Shown here: piece after piece, positions 49,036 to 62,144 of the stretch | How positions within the stretch are numbered: the first letter of the stretch is position 1 | Layout: every line of letters starts with the position of its first letter | Assembly: GCA_020698575.1 (NCBI GenBank) | Contig: CM036256.1 | Coordinates: 17,685,908 to 17,749,907 of the forward strand | DNA: 64,000 nucleotides | DNA from: Bostrychus sinensis | Taxonomy: Eukaryota > Chordata > Actinopteri > Gobiiformes > Eleotridae | Direction: 5' to 3' | Notes under the pieces: generated by a model | What the model was told of the DNA's origin: nothing | Databases searched by the model: none | What the model saw: the letters and a program-made list of their open reading frames with translations, nothing else | Position numbers and translations under genes: made by a program

Positions 49036-49665
49036 TACAGGATGGAGCTTTTCACTGAGACTTAAAAGAACAGAAGAAAATGAAAGCATTTTTACTAACA
49101 CTGCAGTGAGCATCCTCCAGCCCTGGTGTATAAATCTGTGAAGTACTAACATTGTTGATTTTTTCAATAAATGTCTCCAAACAAATACGGCCCCTGGGAA
49201 CTACCATGGCCACATAACCATTTTTTCATTTCCTGACTGAAACCTCGAGTTAAGAAACAATCAAAATGTAATTATTGCAAGAATTTTTTAGCCATGCCTT
49301 CAAATTACCAATTACATGTTTTAGACAACGGCATAGAAGACATCTAAAATGTAGCAAAGGCTTTCTCGAAATAAAAAAAAACAACAACAAAAAACTAAAA
49401 ATAAGAGATCAGTAATTTCTGTTTTGTAATCTAGAGCCTTGAAAATACTTTCATAGGAAATTCAAGCATTACAAAATTTACAATAATGCTTTTTTGTTCA
49501 TGGGTGGATGACGTTTAAGCTGAAACAAGAAGTCTTTTTGTCAACGCAAACGTTTAGGAATAAAACCTGTATATTTATGTTAAACTGAATATGAAATTGC
49601 AATTTTTAAGACGATTTGCATTATATTGCTCATTTGTGTTCATGTGTGTTCATTTCATAGTATAC
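49036..49665. other. non-coding stretch, nothing recognised
   Basis: AT-rich, with an A-rich run near 49373-49400. Confidence 0.5.
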
Positions 49666-49673
49666 ATAAAGAT

Positions 49674-50601
49674 TGAGGGTGCTCCGATCAGGGTTTTTGC
49701 CTCTGCTGTGATCGGCCGATACCGATCATGGCCGATACCTATCACATGGTCTTCAATGTAGTAATGTATTGTATGCAGGCTATTATTAGTTCCATTTGAA
49801 AAATACTGTAGCCTTTGTAAATATAAAAGAACAACAAAATTCTACTTATTTTTGTTTTAGAAGAGGTTTTGTTGCATTATTGGTCTTTAATGAGTGCCCA
49901 GTGTCTGTAGCTTTGTTTGAATGCTCCGCTGATGTAAAAATCAGCTGTTCTTAATTGGTTCCTTTAATGCGAGTCCGCGAGTGCAGCGCCTGTGTCCGCG
50001 TAGGTTGAAACACAGTGGACTAAAGAGCAGACAGCTCCTGCAACCAGTTTTGACAACGTCTGAATGAAGAAAACGTGCAAAGAGAGCAGAGAAGACAACG
50101 ATGAAAGGTGCTCCTCTCAGACACACTGACACATGGGCTGCCTTTTTACTTTCTCTTTCCATTAGCAGCCATTTGGTGCAGTTTAAGCCACAAAACGCAC
50201 AGTTTTCTCTGTGCAACAAGACACAGGCAGACTCTGAACTTTCTTAATCCTTTTAACGTAACTGTTAGCGAGTTAGCTGTAGCTCTATTTACGTTGGTGT
50301 TTGCAAATACACGCACTGCTGCGCCTCGGTTCTGTCCCGTGCGCTCCTAAAGCAGGCGGGGACACAGCGGGGACACAAAGCAGCGCCTCCAGGGCAGGTT
50401 TGTGTTAGTTATAACCAGGGCTTAACTTAAAAACACTGCTTAAATAACGCTACTGCTGTTTAATCAAACCGGAGTTGCGGGACAGTAAATGTGCCTCGTG
50501 TGTTTATTGTAATTTGATCGGCCCTTCTGATCGGCCCATTTTACCGATCACCGATCACTCTATTTTTAGCCATGATCGGCCGATCGATCGGAGCACCCTT
50601 A
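49674..50601. mobile_element. hAT-type non-autonomous element, 928 bp, perfect 8-bp duplication
   Basis: The left end TGAGGGTGCTCCGATC and right end (reverse complement TAAGGGTGCTCCGATC) match at 15 of 16. The octamer ataaagat is present on both sides (49666-49673 and 50602-50609). The subterminal regions are rich in 'gatcggccgat' on both sides. A CpG-rich internal region (about 49970-50400) may be left from an autonomous parent. No transposase domain was recognised; frames at 49941-50350 on both strands are unsupported. Confidence 0.85.
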
Positions 50602-50691
50602 ATAAAGATCCCATAAAAACAGGAGGTTTTCTTCTCTGCAGAGATGTGAGGTATTTGTATCCACATCAGCGTAATGACAAGAAGTAAATTT

Positions 50692-51180
50692 TTCATTTCA
50701 TTTAACCTTTATTTTACCAGGCAGAACATTAAGAAGAAATTCTTATTTACAATGTTGGCCTGGGCATGCCAGAAGCAGCCAGGGAAGGGGAAGGGGAATT
50801 AAAATAAATAGATATTCAACATCAGCCATTATCTAGACAAATATTTACATCAACCTCTAAAAATCCCCTTTAGTTTCATTAGTAAAACATTTACACACGT
50901 CTTTAAAAATGACCTTCAGTTTACATTTAAAAGCCGAAAGAGAAATGAAAGAGTCCACTTTAAGTAAGCTTTGGGCCAAATACCAATCATTAGCAGCAGC
51001 GCATTGAAATGACATGAGGCCGAGAGAGGACCTGGCCTTAGGAACTTTCAATTTGATGAGTTGTGAGGTGTTGTATCTGGAAGAAGACTCCTGTTGGAGC
51101 AGGTGACCTATAGATAGGCAGGTGTGAGCCCTAACATGGTTTTATAGACAAACATGAGCCAGTGCATAAATAAACCAGTA
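50692..51180 (-). pseudogene. LINE C-terminal fragment and 3' untranslated region
   Basis: The minus-strand frame 50857-51051 reads 'PKARSSLGLMSFQCAAANDW' and then 'SFISLSAFKCKLK', a signature I recall from the C-terminal end of fish LINE ORF2 proteins. The 3' part runs to 'aaataaaggttaaatgaaa' near 50692, matching the AT-rich tail ('tttattttaccaggcagaac' on the plus strand) typical of these LINEs. The insertion is 5'-truncated and non-functional. Confidence 0.6.
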
Positions 51181-52513
51181 CTGGCCTATACAGGTTAGTA
51201 ACTTCCAACATTAGTCACTATACAAGACAATAGACAGTAGAAAAAAAAGAAATGCCAAAAAAAAAGGTGGTCCTGTACGCTCTTGCTTTGGCTGACTCAG
51301 GTATAGGGAAAGCAAATGGGAAGGCTGCCAAAACATCTTGTATCTCCCACTAAAACATCAATATATAGTGTCTTCAACACTTTTATGGTTAGTGCACCTG
51401 CTCATTTGCTTCAGTCAAATGCTTAGATAACTTGTTTGTTTGGAATGTGTTTATGAATTAAGCTCTTATTCTTTTACACATAGACGAGACATTGGTCTTA
51501 CACAGGCTGGTTAAGTGTACAGTTTAGAAAAGTCTGTGTGGCCTCAACAAATTCATAAATAATATAATCTTCATCTCTGCATTCACCCAAATAACTAAAG
51601 TTAGCCATGTAGCTAATGAACACACAGCCTACATGTAGGCGTTATAAAGCCTAAATAAACGCAGCCTTAGCTGTTTGATAATCACATTCAAATTGCCATT
51701 TGAGTTCTCAGTGTGGTGCGCTTTGAGTCCTGGTGCGCTCTTGGTCTGGTCCTGGTAAAGTATGAACATAACGCGGACCAAACTACGGATTAATGCCAGG
51801 GAGAGGACTACACCACTGTTTACCAAGGACAGAAAAACATACGTACATGTAACGTGACTATAAGAAAACAAACATACACATATACTGTAAATAAATGTAT
51901 TTAAAAGGTTGCTAACATTAGCAAACATATGTGAAAACACTGCCAAGATTTCATATTAATCACCGGAGAGAATCCACATCTGTGTTCAACTGAGATCGCT
52001 GCTCTAAACGTAATACTTCATTAAATATTAATTAAAGTACGCCGTATGAAATTATTGATATATTCAGCTGAAGAGACGGACTTTTGACCAATAGATGAGC
52101 AGGGTTTCTTCTTCTCCAGTTTCTTTCTGTAAATACTGGCGCACTGCCCCCTACAGGCGAGGTTTGTTATGCTTCCTCAGTCAGTTCAGTTTGTTTGACA
52201 GAGCCCAATGTGAATTTGAACCAGACCAATGACATCATCAACACAGGTGCGGACTTTCACCCCGAAGCGCCCGAGTCACCCCCGAGTGCTTCAGGGGTGA
52301 CATTGACATTTCCAGCACTCTTTCCCATATTTTTGCAAGTTAATGCACAGCACTTGAGTGTAAAGGACTTGACATCACAGACAAGAGTGACATCAGGGAC
52401 TGAGACATCTATAGGTGAAATATTTTTGGTGAACACATCACATATTATTTAAAAATGTAAAGTATGTGACACACACAAAAGCACATAATTAAAGAAGCAG
52501 TCTACTATAAGAA
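51181..52513. other. non-coding stretch, nothing assigned
   Basis: A locally GC-richer part (about 52140-52300) includes the frame 52195-52452, which has no recognisable domain. 'tcttggtctggtcctggtaa' and 'aacgcggaccaaactacgga' near 51740-51790 hint at a repeat, but no ends were found. Confidence 0.35.
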
Positions 52514-52547
52514 TTCTAGGACTGAATCTCCTCATTCAGTCCTAGAA
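52514..52547. repeat. perfect 14-bp inverted repeat with 6-nt loop
   Basis: TTCTAGGACTGAAT and ATTCAGTCCTAGAA separated by CTCCTC would form a stable hairpin in DNA or RNA. Nothing nearby assigns it a function. Confidence 0.9.
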
Positions 52548-53349
52548 ACACAGTGGCCTGCAGGTTGTGAATATAAAAGGTCTCCCCCTTGAATTTCCTT
52601 TTTAATGTGTTCTAGGCCCTCAACCATGAGACTGTGTGGATTACTTTTGTGCACATTATAAAAATGTTTTGGCATGCAATAGTCAAAGTTATTTTTCCTA
52701 ATTGCATATTTAAGCTCTATCTTCTCTTAGTGCGGCCTATCTAGAAACAGCTACATGTGCAGGAGAGGCGATATACTAAAAATGTGGTATTACAATTAAT
52801 GAATGAACTGATGTCATGTGTCTTAACAGTTTTAAAATAGATTGTAGATTGTTTACATCATTTTATGTTGGAACAATGATTGGAAGAACCAACAAAGGTT
52901 TAAATCACTATTATAAAGTAAATGGGACACAGTAAAAAGACAAACTGTAAATTCCAGCAGATGTTGAGGTGTCTATGTGCAGAGCAGTTGCGTCCGGGGG
53001 AAGAAGTGATTTGATGGATATTGTTGGAGGGCAAACCCCAAATAAATGGTCTGAGCTGTCTTTGTATGACAGTTTCCCATCTTAAACTGAGAGAAGACCT
53101 CTGCATGTGTCTGCCAGCACTTGTCCTGGGCTTGTCACTCATGATGGAGAGGTCTAGTGGAGGGAGAAGTCTCACACTGCAGTACATCAATTTTTCAGTG
53201 CGGTTCAAGGAGAAGACTTCCTGACCTACTGTACAACCACATTTAAAGGGAAGGTTCAGCACTTTTCAGAATCTAAGACCGATCACTTTTGCACAAGTGC
53301 CGTCTTTACCATCGCCCAAAGACTACTATTGTAATTGTTTTATTTCAGC
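52548..53349. other. non-coding stretch with unassigned frames
   Basis: A 120-codon minus-strand frame (52900-53262) and an overlapping 67-codon plus-strand frame (53021-53224) lie in a locally less AT-rich segment. Neither shows a known motif or convincing splice context. Confidence 0.35.
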
Positions 53350-53530
53350 TTTTTTCCAGGGTCGCCACTGCAAAATATCTGCCTCCTAGTGTGCAGTTTC
53401 TTGCATATTGATTAAGGCACTGCCCTTCCTGACGCAACCCTTTCTGTGTATCCAGACCAGCACAAGGAGTACACTGACTTGCGATTTCCCATGGCTGGAT
53501 TAAAACTGCAAACTGTAACTGGTACATCCA
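53350..53530 (-). repeat. dispersed 3'-tail repeat, RTE-like
   Basis: 'ccagggtcgccactgcaaaa', 'cactgcccttcctgacgcaa', 'ccctttctgtgtatccagac' and 'aaggagtacactgacttgcg' are the reverse-complement counterpart of the copies at 17236 and 48200 and extend further. This is the most complete copy. Confidence 0.55.
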
Positions 53531-56500
53531 CAAAGATATGACACTAAGCCTAACAACTGAACTAGTGTATAACAGTTCTTTGAGGTTTAAAAACTGAAAA
53601 TGGCTTTTACAGTTGTATGTTATGAAATGCTTTTTCTTTGTGTTGTGTGGCAATGTTCTTTAACAAATTTTTAAATGCCGTTAAATGTCACACTGTTTTG
53701 AAGCAGTTCTGAGGGAGAGCATAGATCTGTATTTGACAGCAGGCAGCGATGTGAAAGAGAGGTCCCAAGTGAGAAGGATAAGTCACTTCTGACTCGTACT
53801 GAACACACACTGTGGGAGGATTGAGGAAACATCTAGGAAGCTGTGTTGATCCAGTAAAGAGATAAGCTGGAATAAATCACAGCACAACTTCCAGGAGAGA
53901 CAAAACTTTCTCTCCACCAGCTTTTTCAGTTTAGGTTTGTTATGTGTACCCTGCCGATACAGTTTCATCTGTTTTATTCACATGTTCTAGGGTTATATAG
54001 AATGTCTGCTGCTTTTGTATTGAGTTTTCTATATTATCTACCAAGAAGGCTATTTTTGTGCCTGAGTTGGTTTGGTAATGTGTCAGTCTGTTAGCAAGAT
54101 TACTCAAAAAGTAATGATTAAGTTTGAGATGGATGTAACACCTTCTGGACTTCAACTTTAGGTCTGCTCTCTTCCACAGCGGCTTGTTATTTGTATACAT
54201 TGACTGTTAGTGCTTCTAGTCTCTGTAGCTGCCCTCATATTACTCCACCATGACACCAGATGCTGAGAACTCCTATGACTTTCTCTGCTGCCCACACAAT
54301 CACATTAACATCCTGTAAGTGTTCCTAATTAATCCACATAATCAGTTAATGTGAAGCTTTCAGGACAGCTAACCAGATTACACACAATGCCCAGTCGTGA
54401 GGTACAGGGTTACCAGCTGCTACCTGTCCCCTGCTCCAGACTCCAGACAGACGTGTATTAGCCTGTAAGATGGTGGCACTGATAGACGCAGAGCCAGACA
54501 CAGAGGTGAGAACAGGCAGCGGAGAATGGAGGAGTGTTATCTTACACTGAGGGGCTGTTGGAGAGCTTTGGGACTGAACTGCTGTTACAGACTCAGAGAC
54601 AGTGAATATTTCCATCAAGGCAAGCAAATGTAAGATATAGAGGAGGTCATATGAGGCCATTTACACAGGGGTGTTGTTGTAATGAAATGTTAAGTTCTTC
54701 CTGAGCAGAGCTTTATAAAGAGGAAGTGATGCCTGTTCCCTGGCCAGAATTACTTCACCTGAAACTTTAGGGCATTTGTAAGTTTATCTTTCCCCATATC
54801 ACCTGTGGCACTTAGTACATTTACAGGGAGAGCACATGTTCAAAGCTTTGATTTGTTTGAATTACTATGCTTTAGAAATGACCAAACAACTATGTCCCCG
54901 GGCAAATGTGGAATCTACTAGTGGTGCTAAATATTTGTAGTGCTAATTAACTCGGCAATCATTAATTTGTTTATAAATATTAACTGCAATAACTCAGAAT
55001 CGTAAAACAGAATCATAAAAATGCTTTCCTTTTGTGGCGGGAGTGGGGAATACTTGGTACATTTTTTTGGAGTAGAAACCAACAATGCCTGACAGTTCTA
55101 AAAGTGTGTCCAAGAACTGAAGTGATTTGACACATTACTTAAGATTTATTTGTGTCCCTTGGTTTACATAATGTATTTGCAGGCTGTCAGTCGGGCCACA
55201 AACTGAGATGTCAAATTTTATAGCAATTAGTTATTTTGCCAAACTGCATGTTTTCTGCACAAATGCACCGTCAACACTTGTGAAATTCCTCAGAGAGGTG
55301 AATGGAAAAACTTTACCTTCTTTTTTTACTTTGCTGAAAGTTTGATAAGAAGAAATCTTTGGGACGCCTTTACTGTAAGTTCTTGCTCTTTATCTTGCCC
55401 CATCTTTTACAGAGACCTTTTCCATTTTCACTTCTGGAAGTCAGTTGCATCTTTGAAATGCTGGGAGTCAAAACTTATCTTGAATGTGACTCAGAACAGA
55501 ATGGGAGCTGTGTGATCATGGCAGGCAACACTCTCTCAAACGTCTTTTAATGAGGACAAACTAGGGAAATTTAAATGCCAATCCTCTTGGAAAACATTGC
55601 AATTGAATACTGAGACACATACAGTTACTCAGTTTCTACTTTGTCTATTCATTTATTAAATATGAGGAGATCATACCCTTAAAATCTCAGTTGACTCTGA
55701 CACTGGTAATACAGAACTGCCTCCAGAAAAGGAAAGTTGAGCTAATCAAAGTGACAGTGTAATGCCTGGAAAGGTTTGAAACTACAAGCGTTTGTTGCTC
55801 ATTTGGAAAATTCCCTCATCTGATTGCTCTTTTAGGCATAACTCTGACAGCAGAAAGTGCTCTATGATATCAAAGCTAGCACCAGCTCTTGGCACATCAC
55901 CATCTCAAACAGATACATACTCAGTCATCCTTCCTCTGCCGGAGCACGAGGAAACAAAATCACAGACATTTGGTTTATGCAGAAATTGAAAGTGATCCTT
56001 CTCTCAGGATTGAGAAAAAGTGGTTTCTGTACACAACAAAAGTCACACTTCTTAATTCGGCAAACATCTTGACGCCAATAACACATTGTCTAAAACTAGT
56101 TTCTAAAAGCATCAAAATTGAAAAATAAGATGTAGAAATACCCAACGTTTGTATTTATTGCATATAAACAAAACAAAAGTACCTAGCCCTACTGACATTT
56201 TCCACATAGGCCTAGTGAGTTAAATATAGACTGTAGAACACGTGTTTATTAATAGCACCGTATCATTTCTAAAAAGGTCCTGGCCTATAGAGTTTTTAAA
56301 TGTTCACTGACAGAGAGAGAAAACCTGGGCACAGGTTGTTACGCCTCCTCATTCAGACTCCTGACTCGGCTGGGTGTGGTGCCAGTGCCATTCTTGCTGC
56401 TAAACATGATTGATGATTTGCGTGTGTTGCATTAGTCACATCCCTCACCCCTCCTGTGGGCTGCCAGCATTCTTTCTGCCTTTCTGTTGGGCCATCAAAG

Positions 56501-57409
56501 AACCTCTCTCAGCAAGAATACTCCACACTCCACTGAGTCGTATTACAAACACTCACTTCATATCATGTTCCTCAAGCAAGTGCCAGCGCTGTTGAGGCAT
56601 CCACAAGGGGCAAACATTATGATTTTGACTTTTATTGAATAAGGAAGAGTCAAGCAAGTCCACAGCTCTGGGGAAGAAGCATCACCCAGTGCTTTGTACT
56701 GGTAAACCTCTGGTAAAGGAGGCCATTGGGAATCAAATTAAGGGTGCGCCTCCGTTGTGCTGCTCGGTGACTACTGCACTCAATGTCATGAAAGCAAAGT
56801 ATGAGGCAGGACTGGGACATCCATTTTCATTTAGAATAACAACACTTGGCAGAGCAGAGGGAGAGGTAAAGGAGGTGCACTACTGACTTGTTGAATTGCA
56901 GAGCTTTTAAAGGGCTTTTTACACTGTTAGATTACTTGAGGTAATATCTGCAGAAGCTGCCTCCTGGAAACACAAAGTGACTTTGAATGGAGAGGGTACG
57001 GTTCAGGGAGCCAATGTTCTTATCCCCTTTCCCATGTCTTCTGAGTTTAGACAGTCAGGACAAAACATCTGTTCACTGATGGCTGCACTGGGACCTTTTG
57101 AGACTCGCTGGGAAAAGGAACTCAATCTTTGATCTTTTAACACAGACTCACTAGGAAGACTCTACTTTACTGCACAAGTATGAACCTCAGATAAGTTCAG
57201 TTCATATCCTGGGGGAAAAAAATACACTTAACAACACAAAAACAAATGCTATGCTGGTAATATTATGTTGCTCTGAGTATAATGTAATTCACAAAGCTTT
57301 CTAGCCCAATCAAACTCTGCGTCACTCTAGTGACAAGTAGGCATCACCAACTGCTGTGTCACAGTTTATTAATGGTTAGACACAGTTTGCTGCTCCCATT
57401 TGATTTATT
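53531..57409. other. 3.9-kb non-coding stretch
   Basis: No exon, RNA gene or clear mobile element was recognised. A 104-codon minus-strand frame at 54346-54660 lies in a GC-richer patch but has no transmembrane pattern matching the missing opsin exons and no recognisable domain. Frames at 55792-56128 and 56635-56886 are equally unsupported. Confidence 0.4.
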
Positions 57410-57600
57410 CAAATTCAATTCAGATTTATTTGTATAGCCCAGTATCACAACAAAAGTCGCCTCAAAGGGCTTCACAACAGTTGATCAAACATAAACATAC
57501 AATCAGACAACACAAACAATAACTACACTAAACAGACCCAGGACACTCCTGTCCTTAGACCCTCCTTCTCGGTAAGGAAAAACTCCTAAAAAAGAACACA
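57410..57600 (-). mobile_element. L2/Maui-like LINE 3' end, short insertion
   Basis: 'aattcaattcagatttattt', 'gtatagcccagtatcacaac' and 'gtcgcctcaaagggcttcac' are the reverse complement of the last part of the LINE at 18430-21304. 'aacactaaacagacccagg'-like sequence and 'gaccctccttctc' match the segment just upstream there. It is a heavily 5'-truncated copy of the same or a sister family. Confidence 0.85.
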
Positions 57601-60600
57601 GCTATATACTTGTAATTTGTGAAAATGTAACCGAGGCCCAAAGTGCATCATGGATCCCTATGCTGTACCAAATGTGTCTGATGTATCAAGGATGTTTGAT
57701 CATTTTTGCAAACATGGCCGTGTTAGACAACAATAAACCTTTGTTGTATTTAATAAGAGAGCAGAAAGTGGCAGACAGGAGTTTCCCCAACAATAAAAAT
57801 GTCCTAATTAGGCCAAAACATCCTCTGAATTTACCATCAATTTTGTACCAAATGTTTTATATGTATCTAGAATGTTCCTGACTGGAAGCATGATCCTGGG
57901 CCCTTGGTTTCACATTCTCAAAATGAACCCCAGACCTCTCTTCTGTCTGTGCCCCTGGAGTGTGAATGAATGTGTTTGTGTGAGCAGGAGGGAGAACAGC
58001 ACTATAGGAGCAGACCATTGCATTACCTTTGCACCCAATTAACAGATAACAAAAACTGGCAACAAAAAGCCAGATCCCAAATGCTGAAATTGAAGTTCAT
58101 TTCGCTAGTGTGCATTACCGGGGATAGTAGTGGACTGAAGTAGCATGTCTCTTGTATGCTCACTTCGCCATGTGTTTTTAATGTGTGTGTTTGTTATGTC
58201 TGTGTGTTGCATCAGCAGCAGCAGCAGCAGCAGCAGCAGGGGGCTAACAGCTCATCGCTCAGTGTGTCCTGAAACTGCCCAAAACAGCAGGCACACCTCT
58301 CCAGATGGATTCCCTCTGTATGGATTTTATCTTATTGTGTGATTGTTAGTGATAGTCCCTGTATGGGTCCACTTTAATAAATCAGATACACAGCATAATT
58401 TAGTGGAAAATTTATTATATATATGAATATTTTATGAGTTTAAAAATAGCCAAGAAACTCCTGATCATTTGCTTATAGGACATTTAGGTTATAAGATGCT
58501 GTAAAGAGATGCTTCTGGTTCCAAGACATCTAAGACTTTATAGATACAGGCCACTGCAGGCTAGGAAAGGAGGTGCGCTTTTGGAGACACTCTGACCCAG
58601 TTGTCTAGCCATCACAATTTGGACTGCACTCAAATCTTTACACTTTACACCCATTTTTTGCTGCTTCTAACACATCAACTTTGAGGACAAAATGTTTCCT
58701 TGCTGCTATCCCACCAACTAACTGTGTTTGCTCTGCAGCTGTCCCTGGTCATAATGTTATGCCTGATTGGTGCTTGTGCCCGTTCAGTATGCAGTTTGAA
58801 AAAATCAGGTCATTGTTCCCAGTACAGTGATCTGAAGACTTAGAGCTGAAGTTCATGCTACAAAGCACAAGCAATAATGTTATTTCATACAGCTGATTTA
58901 TTTTATATGGGCTTTGAATGCAATGCAAGATAGCAGAATAAAAACTGTGAGGTGAGTAGAGCATTCTATGAAGAACAAAATGTCTCACAATATACAGGAT
59001 GTTTAGTGTACACTATCTCAAACTAAACATGATACCAAACTAAAACTTATACAACTGCACAAAATAATCACACATTTGCAGTGTTGCTTCACATCTTATA
59101 CCCAATCCTCCAGATATTGTATAACCCTAAAGAAGACAGACAAGCAGACTGGTGCTGGGGCTTGTTCGCACTTTGAGAGCAGCAGCCTCCACAATAAACC
59201 TGTGGCCTATGAAATACTGCACAATGACTGCCGCTGTTTCAATGAATGCATTGCTGTTCATCACAGGTCTCTGAGTGAATGGCAGTGTTAGACAACAATA
59301 AGGCGCTGATGTATCCTAGAGACAGAAGGCTGCTGATGCTGACAGAGACAGACAGAGAGGTTCCCTAACATTCAAATGGTCCAATTAGGCCGTGGCATCC
59401 AGGATCAGACCAGGACCTGAGCACAGCAGTGGCACAGCAGGCAAAGAACTCCTCATGAACCCAACTCTATTATAGAACTATCAACTTTTCTAGAATCACC
59501 TTCAAGGTTACTTTGTATGCAACATGGTTTTTAGACCCTGTTTTTACAATAAGTTTCAATAATGCTGAGAAACTTTTTAGTTCACTTAGTTACTCTAAAT
59601 TGGAATGATTTCTCAAAACAATGGCTCATCTGAAATTCAACATTTCCACACTAATTATATTTTTGCAGAGAAACTCAGAATATTCCAAACCAATTTTCAT
59701 CACAATAGCATAGACTGTCTTGCATAGTGTTAGTACTACAGATACAGCTTCTATTGGTGGCACAAAACCTATGTTCATGGGCCACAATAACTGCCATTAA
59801 CATTATTATCCCAATAATTATGAAAAGTTTGGAAATGTCACTAAAACTGGAATTAATTGCACTTTGTTTGAAGTGAAAATAACAGATAAGGAATAAGGAC
59901 ATGGAATATCTGTTACCAAAAATGTCCTGTAACATGCCAGACTGACAAGTTTAGGAATATTTATTTGCAAAGATACAGACTCCCCGTGTGGTGGCAGTTC
60001 AGAATACTAGAAACTAGAAGCTTTCTCACATGAGAATAATAACTAGACTGATTAACCCAATCAGTCCATTAGTTAGTGTTTTTTTACTATATATTGTGAT
60101 AAAATTGTATACTGTCTGAAACCCTAGTGCTATGCAAACTATAATTTCCTCAATATATACAGCTTTCACTTTTCACAGTTGGGCCAGGTCTGTCTTTACC
60201 AAAATGTAGGTTATATTGGGCACATAAGTTGCACATAAAACTGACATGTTTTGATGAAATCAGATCACATCAGGTCTTATTAAGCGTAACTAATAGAGCC
60301 TTGAGCTGTGTCCCAGTTCACTTCTTATCATATTTAGAAGGATTGCACACAACATACAAGGTCTGTAATATAAAGTAAGATGACAAATTGTCTTGGCAAG
60401 TGTGCCATTTAAGAAGTCCAACTTCTACTTTGATTAGATAGGTTTGAGGAAAATGATGGGAAATTCTGGCTATTCTGCCATCTTCAGTATCATTTTCTGA
60501 GTACTGTTTACTCCATGCAGAGCTAATGTTTACATTTCAGGGTGTGACGTGTTTTCCATAAAGATTAATAAGGTACTGAGGCAGTGAGGAAAGCCATTTA

Positions 60601-60989
60601 GTGTTAACTTTGATGAGGGATGCTGTCTCATTTATTCTTTGGTGTGTCAACATGAAAGCCATATTAAGTGGAAAATTGGGCTTGATATTTTTAGGTCTTG
60701 TTGTCCCACTTTGGTTTGGAGGCAAATGCAGTGGGAATTGCTGGATGCAGAGATACTGTACAGTTATGAGCAAATACAGAGAATGAATTTCCCTATGGAC
60801 ATTGATAAAGTCTATATCTTAATCTCCTATGAATACAATGGAAAACCAATTTAAACAACAAAAAATAAAGTTATTTGACTTCAATAGTAATAATGGTTCA
60901 GTGTGTCCAAAACATTCATCTATAATTATGGCCCTTCATTAAAATTTTGTCAGTGCAAGATTCTAATAAAGTCAAAATTATTCATCTTT
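57601..60989. other. 3.4-kb non-coding stretch
   Basis: A CAG microsatellite lies at 58213-58239. No exon, RNA gene or clear mobile element was recognised. Frames here are under 90 codons with no domain. Confidence 0.45.
58213..58239. repeat. (CAG)9 microsatellite
   Basis: Nine uninterrupted CAG units, which would encode Ser or Gln runs in different frames. There is no evidence that it is in an exon. Confidence 0.95.
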
Positions 60990-61115
60990 CATTTCAGCTT
61001 TCCACTGTAAAGCCCTTAGCCTCCCACCATACAATGACTTGCACTTTCAGACTTAACCCTCTCCATTTATCCAGGCTTGGGACAAACAGAAAGAGTACAC
61101 TGGTTTAGAAACCCT
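60990..61115 (-). repeat. dispersed 3'-tail repeat, RTE-like
   Basis: 'accctctccatttatccagg' and 'cttgggacaaacagaaagag' followed by 'tacactggtt' match the copies at 18350 and 53440. Confidence 0.5.
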
Positions 61116-62144
61116 AATCAAAATATATATTGCATAATGCAGAATTAATTGTTATTCAGTATCCTAAGTAGCACTCAGAGAGAGCAGACCTCAACCTAGG
61201 CATTACATTTTGTAAAAAATAATCTTCAAACCAGACCAGGATCCTGACCCACACTAAAATATATGAATTTGTTCCTCTCCTGATTTACTACTTTAAATAT
61301 CTTAAACATTTTGGGTTATGTTGCCAACAGACATATTTGGCCCAGTCTCAGAATAGTAAAAACACTTGTAAATCAACACCAACAACAACTTATTTGTTCC
61401 TTGACCCACTGTAAAACTGTAGAGAAAAATGTTTGTTTGCAAACATTTGTATTTCCAATTTTTAGCAATGTTTCATTCACCATTTCAATGAATAAATTCT
61501 TTAACAACAGGCACTGATTTTTAATTTGTGGAAAAATTATTTTCCTTGTGTAAATGTTGTTGAGCGACTATTCCTAGACTCAACAGCAGTGTGCCATTTT
61601 TGCCCTATTTGTCCATGTATGTGCTTTCATGCCTTTATAGTGTCGCACAAACTAAAGCAGGAGTCAGAAAGGCCACTATATTATTTATCCAGGAGAACAA
61701 AATGATTAAGAATATTTTATATGAACTACAATTTATCCTAATAACATGGCCATGGTTCTGGTTTAAATAATTAAAACTATATTATGGATTATTTATTCAT
61801 GTAGCCCGTGTGGTATCGCCTTGAGTTAGTGGGTCAATACTGCACATAGAAATACTCTAGATTCAGCCAAGAGTGTCTGATGTGAACTTTTTAATTAGCT
61901 CTTTGTAATAAACTGTACGCATGAGGAAAACAGCTGGCAATAGAGTGTATTTATATTCTTGTTGATATTCGTTTGTAATTTAATGGTTGTAATTTAATTT
62001 AAATTACCCTTGGCAACTCTATATTTTTATTAGAGAGGTGTTAAAATGTAAAATATAACTAACTAAAAGCACTTGGAGAGCTCAGACCTTCTCCAAGGCA
62101 TTTGCTCTGTGTCACAATGAAAAATAGACAGCAGTCAGATCTGA
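61116..62144. other. non-coding stretch, nothing recognised
   Basis: AT-rich with no supported gene or repeat boundary. Confidence 0.5.

Noticed and set aside
49941..50350. Frames on both strands in a CpG-rich block, possibly a CpG-island first exon
   Set aside because: The block lies wholly inside a hAT element bounded by a perfect 8-bp duplication, so a host promoter or exon is unlikely.
54346..54660. Candidate upstream opsin exon on the minus strand
   Set aside because: It is in the right direction and locally GC-richer, but it lacks the TM1-TM5 hydrophobic pattern, an ERY-type motif and any similarity to opsins.
58145..58342. Short frame with a Ser run from (CAG)9
   Set aside because: The Ser run is the microsatellite. 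There is no splice or domain evidence for an exon.
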